This document shows, piece by piece, positions 52,199 to 61,560 of a stretch of DNA of 64,000 bases (the first letter of the stretch is position 1; every line of letters begins with the position of its first letter). The DNA is from Bradyrhizobium sp. Arg816 (GTDB lineage: Bacteria > Pseudomonadota > Alphaproteobacteria > Rhizobiales > Xanthobacteraceae). Position numbers and translations under genes: made by a program. Location: assembly GCF_029989365.1 (NCBI RefSeq), contig NZ_JAPRAQ010000029.1:35978-99977 (forward strand), given 5' to 3'. Below the pieces are notes generated by a model. That model did no database searches, was not told where the DNA came from, and saw nothing but the letters and a program-made list of their open reading frames with translations.

Positions 52199-53262
52199 TC
52201 CCGTCCCTCGTTCTTCGGATCGGCCCTGCTGTCGCGTACCAGGCGCTCCACCGCGATAATTTCCTTGAACCATTGCTTGGTCGGCTTGGCGAAAAAGCCG
52301 CCCCAGCGTCCGTTCGGCGGGATGTCATCCTTGACGCCGCTCATCGCGGTGACCTGGGCCCCATCGCCGATCTTGAGGTGATTGTTGATGCCAACCTTTG
52401 CTCCCAGCGCCACGTTGTCGCCGATCGTCAGGCTGCCTGCGAGCCCGATCTGGGCCGCCAGCAGGCAGTTCCGACCGATGGTCACATTGTGGCCGATCTG
52501 GACCTGGTTGTCGATTTTGGTGCCCTCCCCAATCACGGTGTCGCGCAGGGAGCCGCGATCGATGGTGGTGCCGGCGCCGACTTCCACATTGTTCTGGATC
52601 AGCACGCGGCCGGTCTGGGGCACCTTGAGATGGCCCTCGGGGCCGAAGAAGATGAAGCCATAGCCGTCCTGGCCGATCGAGCAGCCGGGATGGATCAGGA
52701 CGTTGTTGCCGATCAGCGCGCACTGGATGGCCGTGCGGGCGCCGACATTGCAGTCCCGGCCGATCTTGACGCCGGGACCGATGACCACGCCGGCCCCGAT
52801 CACGGTGCCGCTGCCGATCTCGACGTCAGGGCCGATGACGGTCAGGGGATCGACGATGACGTCGTCCTCCAGCCGGGCCGAAGGATCGATAATGGCCGAC
52901 GGCGCGATGCCGTCATTGCCGACCCAGGACTGCGGGCGCAGCGCATCGCCGTGCCATTCCCGGGCGAGCCCGACAAAGGCGCGGAACGGCTGCGCCACCC
53001 GCAGCACGGCCACATGCGCGGGCACCTGGGCCTCGAAGCGCGGACTCACCAGGCAAGCCCCGGCCTTGGTCGCCTTGAGCTCGTCGGCATATTTGAGGTT
53101 GTCGAAGAACGCCAGATGCATCGGGCCGGCTTCGTCGAGCGAAGCAAGACCGGTAATGACGTGACCGCCCCTGGCAGGGTCGACGAGCTGCGCCTTGGTC
53201 AGCGCTGCAATGTCAGCCAGCGCCGAGGCCGGCGGCTTTTTGAAGAAGGTCGGCTGCGCCAT
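52195..53262 (-). CDS. lpxD: UDP-3-O-acylglucosamine N-acyltransferase LpxD
   Basis: Third lipid A step. The 355-aa trimeric protein has an N-terminal uridine-binding domain (residues 1-110) and then a left-handed beta-helix of hexapeptide repeats (VGNDGIAPSAIIDPSARLEDDVIVDPLTVIGPDVEIGSG). The conserved His pair is in IQIGHNVTIG / NNHLKIG-type coils. The C-terminal helix reads PNGRWGGFFAKPTKQWFKEI. It follows bamA in the usual bamA-lpxD-fabZ order. Confidence 0.96.
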   Translation of the reverse strand: MAQPTFFKKPPASALADIAALTKAQLVDPARGGHVITGLASLDEAGPMHLAFFDNLKYADELKATKAGACLVSPRFEAQVPAHVAVLRVAQPFRAFVGLAREWHGDALRPQSWVGNDGIAPSAIIDPSARLEDDVIVDPLTVIGPDVEIGSGTVIGAGVVIGPGVKIGRDCNVGARTAIQCALIGNNVLIHPGCSIGQDGYGFIFFGPEGHLKVPQTGRVLIQNNVEVGAGTTIDRGSLRDTVIGEGTKIDNQVQIGHNVTIGRNCLLAAQIGLAGSLTIGDNVALGAKVGINNHLKIGDGAQVTAMSGVKDDIPPNGRWGGFFAKPTKQWFKEIIAVERLVRDSRADPKNEGRE

Positions 53263-53332
53263 TCCACCCCATCGCGGTCCGGCTTCGGCATGAAGCGGTC
53301 AGGCCGCATCATGCCTTATCTCACGGATTGAG

Positions 53333-53356
53333 CACGATCTTTTTGGAAACCGGCCC
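53333..53356. repeat. Degraded half of the GAGCATGATC palindromic repeat
   Basis: GAGCACGATCTTTTTGGAAA followed by CCGG resembles the left arm at 1029-1052 (GAGCATGATCTTTCGGAAAA), but no right arm is present; a terminator-like stem takes its place. Confidence 0.5.
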
Positions 53357-53370
53357 CAACAAGGGGCCGG
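53350..53370 (-). terminator. Likely bamA terminator
   Basis: Perfect CCGGCCCC / GGGGCCGG stem with five-base loop, 21 bp after the bamA stop on the minus strand; downstream on that strand comes TTTCCAAAAAG. It may only attenuate, because lpxD follows. Confidence 0.5.
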
Positions 53371-53390
53371 CTCATGCCCTGCTGATCGAA

Positions 53391-55949
53391 TTAGAACGAG
53401 GTGCCGCCGCCGAACCGGAACTCCTGGGTACGGTCGTACTTGCCCTTGGTGAGCGGCACGGCGTAGTCGAAGCGCAGCGGTCCGAATGGCGACTGCCAGA
53501 TCAGGCCGACACCAACCGACGAACGGACGACGTTGCCGTTGTCATACACCAGGCCGGTACAGGTTCCAGCGGTGGACGGGTTGATGGTCGACGGCGTACA
53601 GTTCGAGTTCCTGGTCGTGGTCATTTCGTTGGTCAGCGACCACGTCGTCGGGCCCTGATAGTCGAACAAACCACCGGCGTCGGCGTAGACCGCGCCCTTC
53701 AGACCCACTTCCTTCGGCAGGAACCAGAACGGCATCTGCAATTCGAACGAAGCGCCCCAATATTTGGTACCGCCAAGCGCGTCTTGCGTGCCGAAGGGAT
53801 TCAAATCGCGCGGACCGATGCCGTTCGGAGCAAAGCCGCGGACCAAGTTCGGGCCCATCTGGAACTGATCCAGCATGCGGATATCGTTGTTGCCGATCTT
53901 GTTCAGCATGCCGCCCTGAAGGTGAACGAGGCCGACGATGTCGGACACCAGCGGAGCGTAGTACTTCGCATCGACGACGGACTTCAGGTAGGTGACGTCG
54001 CCGCCCACGCCGGCGAAGTCCTGCCGGAAGTCGACGAGCAGACCGTCGGTGGGGTTCTTGTTGTTGTCCAGCGTGTTGTAGGTCAGCGTGTAGCCGAGCG
54101 CCGAGGTCAGGGTCTTGCCGCCGGCAAGCTCCTTGCGGACCGGCAGCGAGGCTTCGCCGTCGGAGTAGCAGCCGAGACCGCCGGTCGATGGGGCGAGGGC
54201 GATACCAGTTGCATTGGCAAAGGCCGGGCTCGGGTTGAAAGCCGGATTCGGCGTCACGCCATCCGCCAGGAACTGATTGTTGTTACAGTTCGCCAGGGAG
54301 GACGGCAGAGTGATTTCCTGCTGGTAGATCGAGTAGCGCAGCTGGAGCGCCAGATCTTCACGCAGGGAGAAGCCAAGGCGCGGCGAGAAGCCGAGCGTCT
54401 TCGTGCCGTAGGAGATGTAGCTGTTGGACAGCTGTTGGCGCTGATAGAGGTCGAGACCGAGCGCGACGCGGTAGTCGAGCAGATACGGCTCGACGAACGA
54501 CAGCGAATAGCCGCGCGCATACTGGCCGTAGGTCACCGACGCCTTGGCGAACAGGCCGCGGCCAAGCAGGTTACGCTCGGAGATCGAGACTTCGGCGAGC
54601 GCGCCGTCGGTGGTGGAGTAGCCGCCCGAGACCGAGAAGTCGCCGGTCGATTTCTCTTCGAGATCGACGATCAGGACCACGCGGTCGCTGGAGGAGCCCG
54701 GCTCCGTCGTGATCTTCACGCTCTTGAAGTAGTCGAGGTTCTTCAGGCGGCGCTCGGCACGGTCGACCAGCGCGCGGTTGTAGGCATCGCCCTCGGAGAT
54801 GTCGAACTCGCGGCGGATCACGTAGTCGCGCGTGCGGGTGTTGCCGCGGACGTTGATGCGCTCGATATAGGTGCGCGGGCCCTCGTCGATGTTGAACACG
54901 ACGGCGACGGTGTGCGCCTCGAAATTGCGGTCGCCGCCGGGACGGACCACGGCGAAGGCATAGCCGCGACGCGACGCCTCGATCTGCATTTCCTCGACCG
55001 ACTTCTCGACCGATTCGACGTTGTAGAGCGCGCCGACATTGACGCGCGAATAGTTGCGCATCGTGGTCGGATCGAAGTTCGGAATGGAGGAGCGGAAGTC
55101 GACGGTGCCGACGCGGTACTGCGAGCCTTCCTCGATCTTGAAGGTGACGTTGAAGCCCTTCTTCTCCGGATCGTATTCGGTGAGCGCGGCGACCACCTGG
55201 ACGTCGGCGAAACCGTTCTTGAGATAGAAACGGCGAATCAGGTCACGGTCGGCCTCGACGCGATCGGGATCGTAGAGGTCGTTGCTGGCGAGGAAGCTCA
55301 GCAGGTTCGATTCGTGCGTCTTGATGACGTCGCGCAGGCGGTAGGACGAGAACGCGTTATTGCCGACGAACTCGATCGACTTGACGCCGGTCTTGGCGCC
55401 CTCGTCGACCGTGAAGATCAGGTCGACGCGGTTATTCGGCTGCTCGATGATCTCGGGCGTGACGCGGACGTCATAGCGACCCGAGCGGCGGTAGATTTCG
55501 GCGATTCGCAGGGTGTCGGACTGCACCATGGCGCGGGAGAAGGTGCCGCGCGCCTTGGACTGGACTTCAGCGGTGAGCTGCTCGTCCTTGATCTTCTTGT
55601 TACCTTCGAACGCGATGCGACCGATCACCGGGTTTTCCACCACGGAGACGATGATCTGGCCACCGGAACCGCGATTGATTCGCACGTCCTGGAACAGGCC
55701 GGTCTCGATCAGGGCCTTCAGGCCGTCATCGATGGCGCCCTGATCCAGGCGGCCACCCGGGCCAGGCTTGAAATAGGAGCGGATCGTCTCCACCTCGACA
55801 CGGCGATTTCCTTCGACGGAAATCGACTGGACGGTCTGAGCAAGCGCAGACGAAGACACAAAACCAGCCCCAACCGGGGCAAGCACCGGCGCGCCGAACA
55901 AGATCAGGGTTGCGAGCAAGCCCCCCCGGAGTCGCAGTCCAAACTTCAT
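53391..55949 (-). CDS. bamA: Outer-membrane protein assembly factor BamA
   Basis: Central subunit of the BAM complex that inserts beta-barrels in the outer membrane. About 852 aa from ATG 55949. Signal peptide to about residue 38 (ALAQ), five POTRA domains (first begins SISVEGNRRVEVETIRSYF), then the 16-strand Omp85 barrel with the VRGF motif in GPNLVRGFAPNGIGPRD, ending in Phe (FGGGTSF). A Cys-containing loop (SNCTPSTINPSTAGTCTG) is probably surface exposed. Located between rseP and lpxD, the normal order. Confidence 0.97.
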   Translation of the reverse strand: MKFGLRLRGGLLATLILFGAPVLAPVGAGFVSSSALAQTVQSISVEGNRRVEVETIRSYFKPGPGGRLDQGAIDDGLKALIETGLFQDVRINRGSGGQIIVSVVENPVIGRIAFEGNKKIKDEQLTAEVQSKARGTFSRAMVQSDTLRIAEIYRRSGRYDVRVTPEIIEQPNNRVDLIFTVDEGAKTGVKSIEFVGNNAFSSYRLRDVIKTHESNLLSFLASNDLYDPDRVEADRDLIRRFYLKNGFADVQVVAALTEYDPEKKGFNVTFKIEEGSQYRVGTVDFRSSIPNFDPTTMRNYSRVNVGALYNVESVEKSVEEMQIEASRRGYAFAVVRPGGDRNFEAHTVAVVFNIDEGPRTYIERINVRGNTRTRDYVIRREFDISEGDAYNRALVDRAERRLKNLDYFKSVKITTEPGSSSDRVVLIVDLEEKSTGDFSVSGGYSTTDGALAEVSISERNLLGRGLFAKASVTYGQYARGYSLSFVEPYLLDYRVALGLDLYQRQQLSNSYISYGTKTLGFSPRLGFSLREDLALQLRYSIYQQEITLPSSLANCNNNQFLADGVTPNPAFNPSPAFANATGIALAPSTGGLGCYSDGEASLPVRKELAGGKTLTSALGYTLTYNTLDNNKNPTDGLLVDFRQDFAGVGGDVTYLKSVVDAKYYAPLVSDIVGLVHLQGGMLNKIGNNDIRMLDQFQMGPNLVRGFAPNGIGPRDLNPFGTQDALGGTKYWGASFELQMPFWFLPKEVGLKGAVYADAGGLFDYQGPTTWSLTNEMTTTRNSNCTPSTINPSTAGTCTGLVYDNGNVVRSSVGVGLIWQSPFGPLRFDYAVPLTKGKYDRTQEFRFGGGTSF

Positions 55950-56123
55950 TGCGCAACGCGCCCTTATCAGTACCAGACCCAACCCCAACGCCGGTCCGGG
56001 AGATTCCCCAAGTTCGAAGCCGCTTGTAGCCAATTTCCCCGGTGTCGCAAACGGCCGCGGACACCGCAATTTCAATTTCATTCCAAGACGTTGCTCATAA
56101 GCAACGCCACAAAAAAGCCCGTA

Positions 56124-57275
56124 TCAGGATGCTGCCATCCTCAGGATGTCGTTGTAGGTGGCAAACACCATCAACATCAGCACCAAACCGAGCCCGATTC
56201 GGAACCCCATCTCCTGAGTCCGCTCGGACAAGGGCCGGCCCCGGACCACTTCCGCCGCGTAGAACATCAGGTGACCGCCATCGAGCAGCGGGATCGGGAA
56301 CAGGTTCAACAGCCCGATCGACACCGACAGCACCGCGCACAGATTGATCACGAACTGGAAGCCGGCACTGGCCGCCTGCCCCGACATCTTGGCGATGCCG
56401 AGCACGCCGCTGACCTCGTTGGGATTGCCTTGTCCGACGAACAGCGAGCCAAGGAACTTGAAGGTGCTGGTGATGATGAACCAGACCTGCTCGACCCCGA
56501 TCTTGAGCGCTTCGCCGACGCCGACCGGCGTGGTCGAGGCCTCGCCGGCCTGAGACTTGTGCTCGACGCCGAGCACGCCGAGGCGGTGGCTGTTGCCAAA
56601 GGGATCCTTGCGCTCGAGCAGCGCCGGGGTCGCGGTCAGGGAGACGATGGCGCCGTCCCGCTTGACCTGGAAGGCAAGCGCCGAACCGGCATTCATCGCA
56701 ACGATTCGCTGCATGTCGGCAAAGCTCTCGATCGGCTTGCCGTCGATCTGCACGACGACGTCGCCGATCTTGAAGCCGGCCGCGGCCGCAGCGCCGTCGG
56801 CGACGACGCCGTCGACACGGGCGATCGTGCTCGGCTTGCCGTAATAGAACGCCATGGCGGCGAAGATCAGCGCGCCCAGAATGAAATTGGCGATCGGTCC
56901 GGCCGCGACGATGGCGGCGCGCGGGCCGACCTTCTTATGATGGAAGCTGCCGGCGCGCTCCTCGGCCGTCATGGCCGCGAGCGTCTCGGCCGACGGGGTC
57001 GAAGCTTCGCTTTCGTCGCCGAAGAACTTGACGTAGCCGCCGAGCGGGATCGCCGAGATCTTCCAGCGGGTGCCATGGCGGTCGTTGAAGCCGACCAGCT
57101 CCGGTCCGAAACCGAGCGAGAAGGTGAGCACCCGAACGCCCGCCCAGCGCGCGACCAGGAAATGGCCGAGTTCATGGAAGAACACGACGATCGTCAGGAC
57201 GAACAGGAAGGGAACCGCGTAGCCGAGGAGCCCATGGCTCAACGCATTGAAACTATGGACGAAAAAGTCGATCAT
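56124..57275 (-). CDS. rseP: Site-2 intramembrane zinc metalloprotease RseP
   Basis: Cuts transmembrane segments of anti-sigma factors and other proteins. The 383-aa protein has the zinc motif VVFFHELGHFLVARWAGV in TM1, one PDZ domain (about 150-235; VDGVVADGAAAAAGFKIGDVVVQIDG) and the third zinc ligand in NLFPIPLLDGGHLMFY. The N-terminus is MIDFFVHSFNAL. It lies between dxr and bamA. Confidence 0.96.
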   Translation of the reverse strand: MIDFFVHSFNALSHGLLGYAVPFLFVLTIVVFFHELGHFLVARWAGVRVLTFSLGFGPELVGFNDRHGTRWKISAIPLGGYVKFFGDESEASTPSAETLAAMTAEERAGSFHHKKVGPRAAIVAAGPIANFILGALIFAAMAFYYGKPSTIARVDGVVADGAAAAAGFKIGDVVVQIDGKPIESFADMQRIVAMNAGSALAFQVKRDGAIVSLTATPALLERKDPFGNSHRLGVLGVEHKSQAGEASTTPVGVGEALKIGVEQVWFIITSTFKFLGSLFVGQGNPNEVSGVLGIAKMSGQAASAGFQFVINLCAVLSVSIGLLNLFPIPLLDGGHLMFYAAEVVRGRPLSERTQEMGFRIGLGLVLMLMVFATYNDILRMAAS

Positions 57276-57319
57276 CGAATTCCCTCATCCAGCGCCGCAA
57301 GGCCCTGGCCCCGTGCCAT

Positions 57320-58543
57320 CTAGGATGCCTTTAAGGCAATTTGAGGCAATAGGGCGGCAGCTCTATTTCGCGCAACATGGTCAACAGAGATGGCATCATC
57401 GGCGGACGTCAGGGGAGCCTGGTTCCCGCCACGGATCCAATCGTCCAGCGTCGCCTCGACCAGCCGCGCGATCGCGCCGAACCGGATCTTGCCGGCGATG
57501 AAGGCGGCGACCGCAACCTCGTTGGCGGCGTTGTAGACGGTGGTCGCCCCCTTCCCGGTCCGGAGCGAATCGAAGGCCAGCCGAAGTCCAGGGAAGCGCT
57601 CGAAATCCGGCGCCTCGAAGGTCAGCTGGCCGATCTTGGCCAGATCGAGCTTGGCCGCCGGCCCCTTGATGCGGTCGGGCCAGCCGAGGCAGTGCGCGAT
57701 CGGCGTGCGCATGTCGGGAGAACCGAGCTGAGCCACCACCGAACGGTCGGAGAACTCGACCATGCCGTGGATGATCGACTGCGGATGCACGAGGACGTCG
57801 ATCTCGTCGGGCGAGAGCGCGAACAAATAGGATGCCTCGATCACCTCGAGGCCCTTGTTCATCATCGAGGCGGAATCGATCGTGATCTTCTGGCCCATGC
57901 TCCAGTTCGGATGCTTCAGGGCCTGCTCGAGCGTCGCCTGCTCGATGTCGGCCGGCTTCCAGGTCCGGAACGGTCCGCCCGAGGCGGTGATGATGACGCG
58001 GACGAGCTCGTCGCGATTGCCTGAGCCGAGCGCCTGGAACAGCGCATTGTGCTCGGAATCGGCCGGCAGGATGCAGGCGCCCGCTTTCGCCGCGCGCTGC
58101 ATGAAGAAATCGCCGGCGCAGACGAGACATTCCTTGTTGGCGAGCGCGACATGCGCGCCGCGATCCACCGCGGCCAAAGCTGGCTTCAGTCCGGCGGCGC
58201 CGCTGACGGCGGCCATCACCCAATCGGCCGGACGCGCGCCGGCTTCGATCACCGCGCTTTCGCCCGCGCCGCATTCCGTGCTCGTTCCCGCAAGCGCAGC
58301 CTTGAGTTCGGCGAACTTGGATGTGTCGGCGATCGCGACGTAGCGCGCGGAAAACTCCTTGGCGAGCTTGGCCAGCGCCTCGACATTGCCGTTCGCCGTC
58401 AGGGCTTCGACGCGATAGCGCTCGGGAGAAGCGCGCAGCAGATCCATCGTGCTGTCGCCGATCGAGCCGGTGGCGCCGAGAACCGTGACACTGCGGACGC
58501 TCGACGCCGCAGCCTTGTTGTTACGCAATGGGACCGCGCTCAT
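57320..58543 (-). CDS. dxr: 1-deoxy-D-xylulose 5-phosphate reductoisomerase Dxr
   Basis: Commits DXP to the MEP isoprenoid pathway, using NADPH. 407 aa from ATG 58543. Features: SVTVLGATGSIGDSTMDLL (NADPH binding), ALANKECLVCAGDFF, ILPADSEHNALFQAL (metal ligands), ASGGPFRTW, HPNWSMGQKITIDSASMMNKGLEVIEA. Four bases after the cdsA stop and 44 bp before rseP. Confidence 0.97.
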   Translation of the reverse strand: MSAVPLRNNKAAASSVRSVTVLGATGSIGDSTMDLLRASPERYRVEALTANGNVEALAKLAKEFSARYVAIADTSKFAELKAALAGTSTECGAGESAVIEAGARPADWVMAAVSGAAGLKPALAAVDRGAHVALANKECLVCAGDFFMQRAAKAGACILPADSEHNALFQALGSGNRDELVRVIITASGGPFRTWKPADIEQATLEQALKHPNWSMGQKITIDSASMMNKGLEVIEASYLFALSPDEIDVLVHPQSIIHGMVEFSDRSVVAQLGSPDMRTPIAHCLGWPDRIKGPAAKLDLAKIGQLTFEAPDFERFPGLRLAFDSLRTGKGATTVYNAANEVAVAAFIAGKIRFGAIARLVEATLDDWIRGGNQAPLTSADDAISVDHVARNRAAALLPQIALKAS

Positions 58544-58547
58544 ATCC

Positions 58548-59390
58548 TCACCAAACCATAAGACCGCTTCCGGCGCTATGCACACCATGGCGGAGAAAGC
58601 CGATAATCCATGCCATCAGGATGGCAGCAACAAAACCGTCCAGACGGTCCAGTAGCCCGCCATGGCCGGGAATTAAGTGACTGGAATCCTTGACGCCGAA
58701 GCGCCGCTTCACTGCGGATTCGAACAGATCGCCCGCCTGCGATACCACCGACAGGATGGCGCTGACGAGCAGCAGTGGAACCGCCTTTCCGATCCCGCAC
58801 GCCGCAAAGCCGGCCGCAACCAAAAGGCTCGCCGCGAAGCCACCGAGCGCCCCGGACCAGGTCTTCTTAGGGCTCACGCGCGGCCATAATTTCGGCCCGC
58901 CAATGCTGCGTCCGGCGAAATAGCCGCCGATATCGGTCGCCCACACCACCAGCAGCACGAACATCAGCGCTGCGAAGCCATTGACGAGATCCTGCCGCAC
59001 CAGGATCGAGGCCAGCAGCGCCGCCGATGCGTAGGCGAAGCCGGTGGCCGCCCAGATGAATTTGCCCCGCGCGATCAGCATCACGATCGCGCCGCCGATG
59101 AGGCCGGTGATGATTGCGGTCTTGAGCGCGCCGAAGGCGACGCAGGCCCCCATCATGGCAATGACGATGGTCCCCGCCCCGGTCAGTGCGGCAGACCCCG
59201 CGCCCACCACCATCAGCCATTCCGCGAACAGCCCGATCGACACCAGCGTGACGAGAAGCGCCCACAGCCAGCCGCCGGCGTAGGCCAGCGCGATGGCGAG
59301 CGGCGCCAGCACCAGCGCCGCGAGGACTCGCATCACCAGATTGCTCGGGGCAGGCTTCGCGCCCGCCGATGCGGCGTCGGGTTCGCTCAC
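58548..59390 (-). CDS. cdsA: Phosphatidate cytidylyltransferase CdsA
   Basis: Makes CDP-diacylglycerol at the inner membrane. 280 aa from GTG 59390, which overlaps the uppS stop (GTGA). About eight TM segments. The CDS-family signature is at the C-terminal end: SAILSVVSQAGDLFESAVKRRFGVKDSSHLIPGHGGLLDRLDG, with the conserved SxxxQxGDLxES and PGHGGxxDRxD parts. Confidence 0.96.
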   Translation of the reverse strand: MSEPDAASAGAKPAPSNLVMRVLAALVLAPLAIALAYAGGWLWALLVTLVSIGLFAEWLMVVGAGSAALTGAGTIVIAMMGACVAFGALKTAIITGLIGGAIVMLIARGKFIWAATGFAYASAALLASILVRQDLVNGFAALMFVLLVVWATDIGGYFAGRSIGGPKLWPRVSPKKTWSGALGGFAASLLVAAGFAACGIGKAVPLLLVSAILSVVSQAGDLFESAVKRRFGVKDSSHLIPGHGGLLDRLDGFVAAILMAWIIGFLRHGVHSAGSGLMVW

Positions 59391-60145
59391 GAGGCGTTTT
59401 TCGCGACCAGACCGCCGAAACGGCGCTCGCGTCTGGCGAATTCGGCGATCGCGCCTTCCAGCGCCGCCTTGTCGAAATCGGGCCAGTGGATCGGCACGAA
59501 GACCAGCTCGCTGTAGGCGGCCTGCCACATCAGGAAGTTGGACAGCCGCTGCTCGCCGCTGGTGCGGATGATGAGATCGGGATCGGGGATGTCGGGCGCA
59601 TCGAGATGAGCCCCGATCGTCTCGGCGTCGATCGTTTCAGGGGCGCGCTTGCCGTCTGCGACTTCCCGCGCGAGCTTCTGGGCGGCTTTCGCGATTTCCT
59701 GCCGCGAACCGTAATTGAAGGCGACGACCAGCGTCAGGCGCGTGTTGTCGCGCGTCAGCTCCTCGGCCTCGTTGAGGAGTGCGCAGATGTCGCTATCGAG
59801 TCCGTCGCGCTCGCCGATGATGCGGACCTTGACGCCGTCGCCGTGCAGGCTCGCGAGATCGTTGCGGATGAAGCGACGCAGGAGACCAAACAGATCGCCG
59901 ATCTCGCTCGCCGGACGCGACCAGTTCTCCGAAGAGAAGGAGAAGATGGTGAGATAGCGGATGCCGAGCTCGTGCGAGGCACGCACCACCCGGCGCAGTG
60001 CCTCGACACCGCGGCGATGCCCTTCGGCCCGCGGCAGGCCGCGCGCGGCCGCCCAACGCCCGTTGCCATCCATGATGATGGCGACATGCGCAGGCGCGTC
60101 GGACCGGTCGGGTCCTTCGGTTGCTGGCGCGGCGGCGTTGGACAT
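59387..60145 (-). CDS. uppS: Undecaprenyl diphosphate synthase UppS
   Basis: A cis-prenyltransferase that makes the C55 lipid carrier for peptidoglycan and O-antigen. The 252-aa enzyme has the FARM-like motif HVAIIMDGNGRWAAARGLPRAEGHRRG with catalytic Asp, LTIFSFSSENWSRP, LVVAFNYGSRQEI and IIRTSGEQRLSNFLMWQAAYSEL. It uses isoprenoid units from the neighbouring MEP-pathway enzyme Dxr. Confidence 0.97.
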   Translation of the reverse strand: MSNAAAPATEGPDRSDAPAHVAIIMDGNGRWAAARGLPRAEGHRRGVEALRRVVRASHELGIRYLTIFSFSSENWSRPASEIGDLFGLLRRFIRNDLASLHGDGVKVRIIGERDGLDSDICALLNEAEELTRDNTRLTLVVAFNYGSRQEIAKAAQKLAREVADGKRAPETIDAETIGAHLDAPDIPDPDLIIRTSGEQRLSNFLMWQAAYSELVFVPIHWPDFDKAALEGAIAEFARRERRFGGLVAKNAS

Positions 60146-60155
60146 GGAAGTGGCC

Positions 60156-60719
60156 TTAGACGGTCAGGATTTCTTTTTCCTTGGTGGCCAGCAGCTGGTC
60201 GATCTCGGAGATCGTGCCGTCGGTCGCCTTCTGCACCTCGTCGGCGTGACGCTTCTGATCGTCCTCCGACATCTCGTGATTCTTCTCGGCCTTCTTGAGG
60301 ACGTCGAGGCCGTCGCGGCGGACATGACGCGCGGCGACCTTGGCCGCTTCCGCGTATTTGTGTGCGACCTTGACGAGTTCCTTGCGACGCTCCTCGTTGA
60401 GCTCGGGGATGCGCAGGCGCAGCACCTGGCCTTCGGTCGCAGGCGACAGGCCGAGATTGGAATCGACGATCGCCTTCTCGACCGGCTTGACCATCGACTT
60501 GTCCCAGACCTGCACCGAGATCAGCCGCGGCTCCGGCACGCTGACGGTGGCAAGCTGGTTGAGCGGCATGTGGCTGCCGTAGGCCTCGACCTGCACCGGG
60601 TCGAGCATCGAGGCCGACGCGCGCCCCGTGCGCAGGCCGCCAAGCTCGTGCTTTAGGGCCTGGACGGCGCCCTGCATGCGACGCTTCACTTCGTTGAGGT
60701 CGAAATTACCCGTGGCCAT
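60156..60719 (-). CDS. frr: Ribosome recycling factor Frr
   Basis: Splits post-termination ribosomes together with EF-G. About 187 aa: MATGNFDLNEVKRRMQGAVQ, ELGGLRTGRASASMLDPVQVEAYG, PLNQLATVSVPEPRLISVQVWD, RLRIPELNEERRKELVKVAHK. ATG 60719 is used, with GGAG seven bases upstream. Usual tsf-pyrH-frr order. Confidence 0.97.
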   Translation of the reverse strand: MATGNFDLNEVKRRMQGAVQALKHELGGLRTGRASASMLDPVQVEAYGSHMPLNQLATVSVPEPRLISVQVWDKSMVKPVEKAIVDSNLGLSPATEGQVLRLRIPELNEERRKELVKVAHKYAEAAKVAARHVRRDGLDVLKKAEKNHEMSEDDQKRHADEVQKATDGTISEIDQLLATKEKEILTV

Positions 60720-60783
60720 CACGTTTCTCCTTCAAAATCCCGGCGACCCCTTCCGCCCCCTTTCAGGCGCGACCGACGAGCCG

Positions 60784-61500
60784 TCAGCCGGCGACGACGG
60801 TTCCGTGGCCGCCGCCACGCAGCACAGCGCCGATCGAACCCGGCTCCGCGATCGAGAACACGATGATAGGCAGCAACGTCTCGCGGGCAAGCGCGAAGGC
60901 GGTCGCATCCATCACCTTGTAGCCGCCCTCGATCGCCTGCGAATGCGTCAGCCGGTCGAACCGCTTGGCGGTCGGATCCTTTTTCGGGTCGGCCGAGTAG
61001 ACGCCGTCGACATTGGTCGCCTTCAGCACAGCCTCGGCTCCGATCTCTGCCGCCCGCAGCACCGCGGTCGTATCGGTGGTGAAGAACGGATTGCCGGTTC
61101 CGCCCCCGAGCAGCACGATCCGGCCCTCGGCGAGGTATTTGTGCGCTGCGGTGCGGGTGAACAGCTCGGAAATCTCGGGCATGACGAAGGCCGACAGCGT
61201 ACGTGCCGGCGTGCCCTTGCGCTCGATCGTCGCCTCCAGCGCGAGGCAATTCATCATGGTGGCGAGCATGCCCATGGTGTCGCCGGTGGTGCGCGACACC
61301 CCCTGCGCGGACACTTCGACGCCGCGCACGATGTTGCCGCCGCCGATCACCACCGCAACCTCGGTGCCGAGCTGGCGGGCGGCGATCAGATCGTCCGCAA
61401 CCCGGTCGAGGGTCGGCTGATCGATGCCAAAACCCTGCTGTCCCGCGAGATACTCGCCGGACAGCTTGATCACGACGCGACGATAGACCGGATCAGTCAT
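60784..61500 (-). CDS. pyrH: Uridylate kinase PyrH
   Basis: Phosphorylates UMP to UDP. About 238 aa of the amino-acid kinase fold: RVVIKLSGEYLAG, VAVVIGGGNIVRG, GDTMGMLATMMNCLAL, ILLGGGTGNPFFTTDTTAVLRAAEI-type segment (VLLGGGTGNPFFTTDT), KATNVDGVYSADP, MDATAFALARETLLPIIVF. ATG 61500 (MTDPVYRR) preferred over 61506. Confidence 0.97.
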   Translation of the reverse strand: MTDPVYRRVVIKLSGEYLAGQQGFGIDQPTLDRVADDLIAARQLGTEVAVVIGGGNIVRGVEVSAQGVSRTTGDTMGMLATMMNCLALEATIERKGTPARTLSAFVMPEISELFTRTAAHKYLAEGRIVLLGGGTGNPFFTTDTTAVLRAAEIGAEAVLKATNVDGVYSADPKKDPTAKRFDRLTHSQAIEGGYKVMDATAFALARETLLPIIVFSIAEPGSIGAVLRGGGHGTVVAG

Positions 61501-61560
61501 GAGCACTTTCCCCGTCCGGGCGCCGCTTCCGGCGGCAAGCCGGAAGGAACGTACCGGCGC

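Noticed and set aside
53328..57323. A 1,331-codon open frame on the plus strand
   Set aside because: It lies wholly opposite bamA and rseP, both with clear family motifs and proper signal or zinc motifs. The frame is a by-product of GC-rich codon use on the other strand.
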